Part shown: piece by piece, positions 1 through 4,516 of the stretch
Layout of the letters: each line of letters begins with the position of its first letter
How positions within the stretch are numbered: position 1 is the stretch's first letter
Assembly: GCA_030608125.1 (NCBI GenBank)
Contig: JAUWEU010000056.1
Coordinates: 1 to 5,528, forward strand
Direction of reading: 5' to 3'
DNA from: Dehalococcoidia bacterium
GTDB taxonomy: Bacteria; Chloroflexota; Dehalococcoidia; Dehalococcoidales; W498
Length of the DNA stretch: 5,528 bases
The notes under the pieces: model-generated
Told to the model about the DNA's origin: nothing
Databases searched by the model: none
Seen by the model: the letters and a program-made list of their open reading frames with translations, nothing else
Made by a program: the position numbers and the translations under genes

Positions 1-1086
1 GATGTAGTTACTACCGGCACTTTTGGTCCTATGTGTTCATCTGGTGCCTACTTTAATATTGGACACTCTAAGCCCCGAATCAAGCTTGGTGGTGGCAGAG
101 TCTATCTCAATGATGTTCTTGCTTATGCCGCTTTTGCCGCCATAGACATATATGTAGGGGCTAATGCCCTTCCCGATGATGACCCTAGAAATAGAGTCTA
201 TCCCGGCGAATTCAATTACGGTGGTGGACATGTAATTGAGGAGCTTGTCGCCGGGAAAGATATAAGGCTGATAGCAACCGCCTACGGCACAGATTGCTAC
301 CCAAGGAAAAGGCTTGAAACCTGGATTAATATAAGAGACATCAATGAAGCAGTGCTATTTAATATCAGGAACGCCTGCCAGAATTATAATGTAGCGGTGA
401 ACCTCTCTGACAGGACAATTTACACCTATATGGGTATGTTAAAATCAAATTTGGGCAATGCCAACTATTGTAGTGCTGGGCAACTCTCCCCGTTGCTAAA
501 CGACCCATATTATAAGACTATTGGTATCGGCACCAAAATATTTTTAGGCGGTGGAACTGGCTTTATTGCTTGGCAAGGTACGCAGCATAACCCGAATGTG
601 CCCCGCTCTGAGACTGGGGTGCCCAAGAGAGGCGCCGGCGCTCTTGCCGTAATAGGTGATTTGAAGCAGATGAGCTCACGGTGGTTAGTAGGAACGAGTA
701 TGTTAGGCTATGGTTGCAATATCGCTGTGGGGATTGGAGTCCCTATCCCTATACTCTCTGAAGAAATCTTAAACTATACTTCAGTAACTGATGATGATAT
801 TTTGGCTCCTGTGGTAGATTATTCAAGGGCATATCCCCAGATGGAATCGGATATCCTGGCTGAAGTCAGTTATGCTCAATTAAAGAGCGGTAAGGTAATA
901 ATTCAGGGTAAGGAGGTGCCTACCGCTTCTCTATCTAGCTACCCAAGAGCGGTAGAAATCGCCACCATTCTGAAGGAGTGGATACTAAGCGGAAAGTTCT
1001 GGCTAACCCAACCAGTGGCACCTTTGCCTGGTATAGAGTCAGGTATAATCTTTAAGCCACTTAAAGAACGCCCCATAGAGGAGTAA
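1..1086 (+). CDS. Homocysteine biosynthesis protein, COG1900/DUF39 (HcyBio) family, 5' end missing
   Basis: The reading frame is open from base 1 (DVVTTGTFGP...) and ends at TAA 1084-1086, so the start lies left of the window; the ATG at 31 is internal. 361 residues are visible, and by comparison with the family roughly 40 are missing. Family features seen: an MCSSGA segment (Cys at bases 34-36), GTDCYPRK (Cys at 295-297), YMGMLKSNLGNANYCSAGQLSPLLNDP-like block near 430-510, and a glycine-rich FLGGGTGF segment at about 541-564. In methanogens this family (Methanosarcina MA1821) is needed to form homocysteine from aspartate semialdehyde and sulfide, with the two conserved cysteines thought to carry persulfide sulfur. 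The methanogen protein I recall has a C-terminal CBS pair; here the protein ends soon after the core, so it is the short form. It is probably cytoplasmic. The next gene starts 26 bases on and is the usual partner. The family call is firm; the exact reaction is taken from the family. Confidence 0.9.
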   Translation, partial: DVVTTGTFGPMCSSGAYFNIGHSKPRIKLGGGRVYLNDVLAYAAFAAIDIYVGANALPDDDPRNRVYPGEFNYGGGHVIEELVAGKDIRLIATAYGTDCYPRKRLETWINIRDINEAVLFNIRNACQNYNVAVNLSDRTIYTYMGMLKSNLGNANYCSAGQLSPLLNDPYYKTIGIGTKIFLGGGTGFIAWQGTQHNPNVPRSETGVPKRGAGALAVIGDLKQMSSRWLVGTSMLGYGCNIAVGIGVPIPILSEEILNYTSVTDDDILAPVVDYSRAYPQMESDILAEVSYAQLKSGKVIIQGKEVPTASLSSYPRAVEIATILKEWILSGKFWLTQPVAPLPGIESGIIFKPLKERPIEE

Positions 1087-1100
1087 GACCTAATTTAACA

Positions 1101-1107
1101 GAGGTGG
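1101..1107 (+). promoter_or_regulatory. Ribosome binding site of the NIL-ferredoxin gene
   Basis: GAGGTGG lies 5 bases before the ATG at 1113. The GTG at 1104, which would give a protein three residues longer, sits inside this Shine-Dalgarno sequence, so the ATG is the better start. Confidence 0.7.
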
Positions 1108-1112
1108 TAGCC

Positions 1113-1523
1113 ATGGCTGTTTCAAGAAGAATAGTCCTGCATTTTCCCAGGCGTCTGGTAGACCGACCAATAGTATACCGGCTGATCAGGGATTACAACC
1201 TTGAGTTTAACATTCTAAAGGCATCAGTTACTCCAGATGAAGAAGGACTGATGGTATTAGAATTGAGGGGGAAACAAGAGGACTATGACAAAGGCATCAA
1301 GTATTTGACTAAAGCTGGGGTGAGAATTCAATCGCTTAGCCAGAATGTTATTCGTAATGAGGAGAGGTGCACTCATTGCGGCGCCTGTATAACTATTTGC
1401 CCCACCGGTGCTTTTGAGCTTGACCCCGTAACCAGACAGGTTAAATTTTATGATGAAAAATGCCTAGCTTGCGGACTGTGCATAAAGACTTGTCCTCCAA
1501 GAGCCATGGAGTTGCACTTTTAG
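1113..1523 (+). CDS. NIL-domain ferredoxin, two [4Fe-4S] motifs (homocysteine biosynthesis partner)
   Basis: 136 residues. Residues about 4-78 form a NIL domain, the small alpha/beta ferredoxin-like fold also seen at the C-terminus of methionine ABC transporter ATPases (MetN). Residues 86-136 carry two CxxCxxCxxxCP motifs: C86, C89, C92, C96 and C117, C120, C123, C127, enough for two [4Fe-4S] clusters. The domain order matches Methanosarcina MA1822, which works with the COG1900 protein encoded just upstream; the likely role is electron supply or sulfur transfer during homocysteine synthesis in the cytoplasm. I chose the ATG at 1113 because of the ribosome binding site at 1101-1107; a GTG at 1104 is possible. 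The gene lies 26 bases after the COG1900 gene and 3 bases before the UPF0280 gene, which shares its reading frame across the TAG stop. All eight cluster cysteines are present. Confidence 0.9.
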   Translation: MAVSRRIVLHFPRRLVDRPIVYRLIRDYNLEFNILKASVTPDEEGLMVLELRGKQEDYDKGIKYLTKAGVRIQSLSQNVIRNEERCTHCGACITICPTGAFELDPVTRQVKFYDEKCLACGLCIKTCPPRAMELHF

Positions 1524-1526
1524 TTA

Positions 1527-2255
1527 ATGTATGAGCCGAGCACCTATCGCCATTGGGTCAAAGCCAAAGACCTATTCTCTTTTAATATAGTGGTAAAGGA
1601 GACAGATTTATATATTCGTGCCTCAACTAATCTCCGAAGAAAAGCCTACAAACTAGTATTAAAGTATCGTGACATATTGGAAAGGTATATTGAGCGGCAC
1701 CCTGCCTTTCTAACTTCTTTGGAACCCGTTTCAGTTGGTGATGATGCCCCGCCTATTATAAAGTCAATGGCAGAGGCAACAGCGAGGGTTGGAATTGGTC
1801 CTATGGCTTCAGTAGCCGGGGCTATAGCTGAATTCGTTGGTAATGAATTATTAGCCTTTTCACCAGAGATAATTGTGGAGAATGGAGGCGATATATACCT
1901 GAAAAGCCTAAGACAAAGGCTGATAGGGATTTATGCCGGCGAATCGCCTTTAACCGGCAAAATTGGACTGAAAATCAATGGTGAGGATACACCTTTAGGA
2001 ATTTGCACCTCTTCAGGGACGGTGGGGCACTCGCTGAGTTATGGGAAGGCTGACGCAGTAATAGCGCTTTCTAAATCAGCTATTGTGGCTGATGCTGCTG
2101 CCACCGCCATAGGTAACTTGGTTATCCAGCCTAATGACATCCCGAGCGGAATTGAATTTGCTAAAGGTATTGAAAGGCTATTGGGAGTAATAATCATTAA
2201 GGATGATAATATGGGGCTCTGGGGTGAAGTAAAAATTTGTCCAACCTTTACCTAA
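1527..2255 (+). CDS. UPF0280 (COG2122) family protein, ApbE-like
   Basis: 242 residues, a normal length for the family. Signature segments: RHPAFLTSLEPV (about 58-69), ATARVGIGPMASVAGAIAEFVG (84-105), VENGGDIYL (117-125), GICTSSGTVGHSLSYGKAD (158-176) and VADAAATAIGN (187-197). The last two resemble the flavin-transfer region of ApbE (TSG...H and ADA.ATA), but UPF0280 is a separate group and flavin transfer is not shown by the sequence. In Methanosarcina the COG2122 protein has been linked to homocysteine synthesis when sulfide is scarce, and its position here right behind the COG1900 and NIL-ferredoxin genes fits that. No signal peptide is visible. The ATG at 1527 has no good Shine-Dalgarno sequence; the nearest GGAG (1508-1511) is 15 bases away. 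It follows the upstream TAG by 3 bases, so translational coupling is likely. Confidence 0.87.
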   Translation: MYEPSTYRHWVKAKDLFSFNIVVKETDLYIRASTNLRRKAYKLVLKYRDILERYIERHPAFLTSLEPVSVGDDAPPIIKSMAEATARVGIGPMASVAGAIAEFVGNELLAFSPEIIVENGGDIYLKSLRQRLIGIYAGESPLTGKIGLKINGEDTPLGICTSSGTVGHSLSYGKADAVIALSKSAIVADAAATAIGNLVIQPNDIPSGIEFAKGIERLLGVIIIKDDNMGLWGEVKICPTFT

Positions 2256-2269
2256 TGCAGAGGCGATTA

Positions 2270-2284
2270 CCCTTATTAAGGGAG
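2270..2284 (+). promoter_or_regulatory. Permease ribosome binding site, within a small inverted repeat
   Basis: AAGGGAG at 2278-2284 lies 8 bases before the TTG start at 2293 and supports that unusual start codon. CCCTT (2270-2274) and AAGGG (2278-2282) are perfect inverted arms with a 3-base loop, so the ribosome binding site could be partly closed in the mRNA. The stem has only 5 pairs; regulation is an inference. Confidence 0.45.
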
Positions 2285-2292
2285 TAAAATAA

Positions 2293-3294
2293 TTGATAGT
2301 CCAGTTTTTCATCATATTTAAGGATTATTTCATTGCAGTATTGCCCTTCCTGGCAATAGGCTTTTTTCTGAGTGGTTTAATCCATCAATTTGTCCCCTCA
2401 AGGTGGGTGGAAAGGCATCTAGGTGGGCGAGGAATAAAGCCTCTTCTCTATTCTACCCTTGCCGGGACAGTCCTCCCCATCTGCTGCCTGGGTTCCCTCC
2501 CGGTAGCGGTGAGCCTCCATCAGAAGGGGGCAAGATTAGGACCTGTTTTAGCCTTTCTGGTAGCAACTCCAGCTACCTCCGTAACTGCTCTCCTCGTTTG
2601 CTATGCCCTTCTGGGGGTAAAATTCACCGTGTTTATATTCTTGGCTGTGATTTTGATGGGGCTGGTTATGGGTCTTGTTGGAAATTTGCTCAAGGTCAAG
2701 CCTAAAGCTTTCGCTTCTCAAAATGAACAGCTAGCTATAGACCCAGTTTGCGGGATGAGCGTAGAAATAAAGAAGGCAATTAAAACAGAGTATAATGGGG
2801 AGGTTTATTATTTTTGCTGTTCCCACTGCCAACAGGCATTTGAAACTAGACCAGAAGAATATTTGGGGACTTATTCCAGGAACATTGCTCACCGGCTGAA
2901 GCATGTCTTCAAGTTTGCCTTTGTGGATATGGTTAGAAGGATTGGTCCTGAGTTACTTTTGGGATTAGCCCTAGCCGCCCTGGTATCAGCGATTGCGCCA
3001 GTAGGGAAATTTGTCGGGGACTATTTTAGCGGTGGCTTTGGCTATTTATTCAGCCTTGTCTTTGGACTTATGATGTATATTTGCTCCACCGCCAGCGTTC
3101 CTCTGGTACATGCCTTCATATTGAAGGGGATGAACATCGGCGCCGGGATGGTGCTGCTCCTGGTGGGTCCGATTACCAGTTGGGGGACGATTCTGGTGTT
3201 AAGAAAAGAATTCGGTGGTAAAACCTTGCTTGTGTATTTGGTAGTCATTAGTATGATGGCTTTAGTTTTGGGCTATTGCTTTTCAATAATGTAG
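2293..3294 (+). CDS. Inner-membrane permease with internal YHS domain, SO_0444-type metal efflux family
   Basis: 333 residues, two hydrophobic halves around a soluble insert. The first half (about 5-133) has roughly four membrane segments and a PICCLGSLPVAVSLHQKGA motif (62-80; C64, C65) followed by GPVLAFLVATPATS. The insert (about 148-192) is a YHS domain: DPVCGMSV (150-157) and YYFCCSHCQQAF (172-183), with C153, C175, C176 and C179 as likely metal ligands. The second half (about 216-331) repeats the pattern with YICSTASVPLVHAFILKGM (C264) and LLLVGPITSWGT. This plan fits the permeases related to ArsP/UPF0718 that are annotated as SO_0444-type Cu/Zn efflux transporters. The substrate cannot be read from the sequence; soft metals (Cu, Zn), arsenic species or a sulfur species are options. 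The TTG start is supported by AAGGGAG at 2278-2284; the next in-frame Met is far inside the first half. The stop TAG abuts the fdhD ATG. Confidence 0.82.
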   Translation: MIVQFFIIFKDYFIAVLPFLAIGFFLSGLIHQFVPSRWVERHLGGRGIKPLLYSTLAGTVLPICCLGSLPVAVSLHQKGARLGPVLAFLVATPATSVTALLVCYALLGVKFTVFIFLAVILMGLVMGLVGNLLKVKPKAFASQNEQLAIDPVCGMSVEIKKAIKTEYNGEVYYFCCSHCQQAFETRPEEYLGTYSRNIAHRLKHVFKFAFVDMVRRIGPELLLGLALAALVSAIAPVGKFVGDYFSGGFGYLFSLVFGLMMYICSTASVPLVHAFILKGMNIGAGMVLLLVGPITSWGTILVLRKEFGGKTLLVYLVVISMMALVLGYCFSIM

Positions 3295-4095
3295 ATGGAA
3301 AAGATGGAGATAGAGAGATTCCCTATACTGCGGTTTACCGAACAAGGTAGGAACGAGACCGAAGACATAGTTACCAAGGAAACTTCTCTTACCATCATCT
3401 TGAATGACCGGGAACTGGTAACGCTGCTCTGTTCTCCTACAGATTTAGAGTATTTGGCTATTGGTTTCCTTTTCTCTGAAGGGTTACTCAATAGCAAAGA
3501 TGAAATCAAGAAGATAATAGCTGATGAGCGAAGGGGCGTGGTACGGGTAGAAACCGAAAAAAATAAAGAATTTACCGGTGAGCTTTTATTTAAGCCGCTT
3601 ATAGCTTCTAGTGGTGGCAGAGGGGCTTCTTTTTATAGTGCATCTGATATCCAAGACAAGGCAAAAGTAGAATCTCAAATTGCAGTAGCGCCTGATGAAG
3701 TATTTGCTCTTGTCAACGAGTTTCAGCACCGCTCTCGGGTTTTCAAGGCAACGGGTGGTGTTCACAGTGCTGCCTTGTGTGATACAGAAGGCATCCTGGT
3801 TTTCAGTGAGGACATAGGCAGGCATAATGCTATTGATAAAGTCTTTGGCGAATGCATTTTGACAGATATACCGACGGATGACTGCATGATAATTACCAGT
3901 GGCAGAGTTTCCTCAGATATATTACTCAAGGTAGCTAAAAGAAAAATCCCCATACTTATTTCCAAATCGGCGCCGACCAACCTGGGGGTGAGGTTAGCTG
4001 ATGATTTAGGCATAACCCTTATCGGCTTTGTCAGAGGAAAGAGGATGAATGTTTACACTAATAGGTGGAGAGTAGTTACCCAAAAACATGAGTAA
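3295..4095 (+). CDS. fdhD: FdhD, formate dehydrogenase accessory sulfurtransferase, lacking the loop cysteines
   Basis: 266 residues, usual length. Family motifs: CSPTDLEYLAIGFLFSEGLL (46-65), ATGGVHSAALC (152-162), SEDIGRHNAIDKVFG (171-185), TSGRVS (201-206), SKSAPTNLGV (223-232) and RGKRMNVYTN (247-256). FdhD takes sulfur from the cysteine desulfurase IscS and passes it to the bis-MGD molybdenum or tungsten cofactor of formate dehydrogenase in the cytoplasm. The family normally has a mobile loop with one or two cysteines (SSCGVCG in E. coli; TSGCGGG in many others). Here the loop reads IASSGGRGASF (103-113), with no cysteine; the only cysteines are C46, C162, C187 and C197. The fold looks intact, but sulfur transfer by the known route is doubtful. 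The ATG at 3295 directly follows the permease stop and has no Shine-Dalgarno sequence; ATG 3304 is another possible start. No formate dehydrogenase gene is in the window. Confidence 0.92.
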   Translation: MEKMEIERFPILRFTEQGRNETEDIVTKETSLTIILNDRELVTLLCSPTDLEYLAIGFLFSEGLLNSKDEIKKIIADERRGVVRVETEKNKEFTGELLFKPLIASSGGRGASFYSASDIQDKAKVESQIAVAPDEVFALVNEFQHRSRVFKATGGVHSAALCDTEGILVFSEDIGRHNAIDKVFGECILTDIPTDDCMIITSGRVSSDILLKVAKRKIPILISKSAPTNLGVRLADDLGITLIGFVRGKRMNVYTNRWRVVTQKHE

Positions 4096-4101
4096 CAAGA
4101 A

Positions 4102-4212
4102 ATGGAGGCTAATTCATGTTTAAAACCTAGCCTAAGGCAGATTATTAAGGGTATAATTAGTGAAGCCAAACTTATTGGGCAACGCCTCTACAATTTAGGA
4201 ATTTCTATATAG
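4102..4212 (+). CDS. Possible small ORF, 36 residues, unknown function
   Basis: An open frame from ATG 4102 to TAG 4210-4212 fills almost all of the 128-base gap between fdhD and the NIL gene, starting 6 bases after the fdhD stop and ending 11 bases before the NIL start. The peptide begins MEANSCLKPSLRQ, and residues 11-35 have hydrophobic residues (I, L) spaced as in an amphipathic helix with K, R and E on the other face. I do not recognise it. Its own ATG has no good ribosome binding site. A strong GGAGG (4104-4108) instead sits 7 bases before an ATG at 4116 in another frame, which stops after four codons; one base fewer in the A run at 4122-4125 would join that start to this frame and give 31 residues. 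It could be a real leader or small protein, a broken gene, or chance. Confidence 0.3.
   Translation: MEANSCLKPSLRQIIKGIISEAKLIGQRLYNLGISI
4152..4157 (+). promoter_or_regulatory. Possible -10 element upstream of the lone NIL gene
   Basis: TATAAT matches the sigma-70 -10 consensus exactly, about 67 bases before the NIL start. No convincing -35 hexamer is seen 16-18 bases upstream (AGCCTA-like sequence at 4129-4134), and there is no TGN extension. It may be chance in an AT-rich gap or a weak internal promoter giving the NIL gene its own transcript. Confidence 0.2.
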
Positions 4213-4223
4213 AGAGGGTAGAA

Positions 4224-4466
4224 ATGGCAAAGCGACAGGTAATGCTTACCTTTACTCCCGAAACAAGCGCCGAACCAATCATCTATAATATTGGTCAGCA
4301 ATTCAATATAGTGACCAATATTCGCCAGGCTGACGCCTCAGAGGACTGGGGCTGGGTAGTAGTGGAACTTGAAGGCGAAGACAAGGATATTGAAGCCGGA
4401 ATTGCTTGGGCTATCTCCAAGGGAGTAAGGGTTGACCTGATTAGCGACGAGACAGCAAAGGGTTAA
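4224..4466 (+). CDS. Stand-alone NIL-domain protein
   Basis: 80 residues that consist of one NIL domain and nothing else. It aligns along its length with the N-terminal 78 residues of the NIL-ferredoxin encoded at 1113: both begin with a basic stretch and a beta strand (KRQVMLTF / RRIVLHF), share a P-I-Y segment (EPIIYNI / RPIVYRL), an acidic middle with a V-V-V-E-L / M-V-L-E-L strand, and a KGVRVDLIS / AGVRIQSLS end. It has no cysteine, so it cannot hold an Fe-S cluster or a persulfide. NIL domains bind methionine or related small ligands in MetN; here a ligand-sensing or protein-docking role in homocysteine or methionine synthesis is plausible but inferred. The ATG at 4224 has GAGGG at 4214-4218, 5 bases upstream, a good ribosome binding site. 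It is the last + strand gene before the convergent tgt. Confidence 0.82.
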   Translation: MAKRQVMLTFTPETSAEPIIYNIGQQFNIVTNIRQADASEDWGWVVVELEGEDKDIEAGIAWAISKGVRVDLISDETAKG

Positions 4467-4516
4467 TTAACTATTAAACATTATTCATCAACCCATCGTC
4501 TAATAAATGCCCCGGG

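Noticed and set aside
31..33. ATG at 31 as the start of the COG1900 gene
   Set aside because: The frame is open to base 1 and the residues before it (VVTTGTFGP) are conserved in the family, so the start is outside the window.
2403..2705. 100-codon + strand open frame in the permease region
   Set aside because: It overlaps the permease in another frame; its product is rich in S, P, G and R with no family features, while the permease frame has clear motifs.
3586..4013. Two - strand open frames opposite fdhD
   Set aside because: They are antisense shadows of a strongly conserved gene with no recognisable product or ribosome binding site.
2273..4151. TTATTAAGGG present at 2273-2282 and again at 4142-4151, as a possible shared operator
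   Set aside because: Several 10-base matches are expected by chance in a window of this size, and the second copy lacks the CCC arm that makes the first one an inverted repeat.
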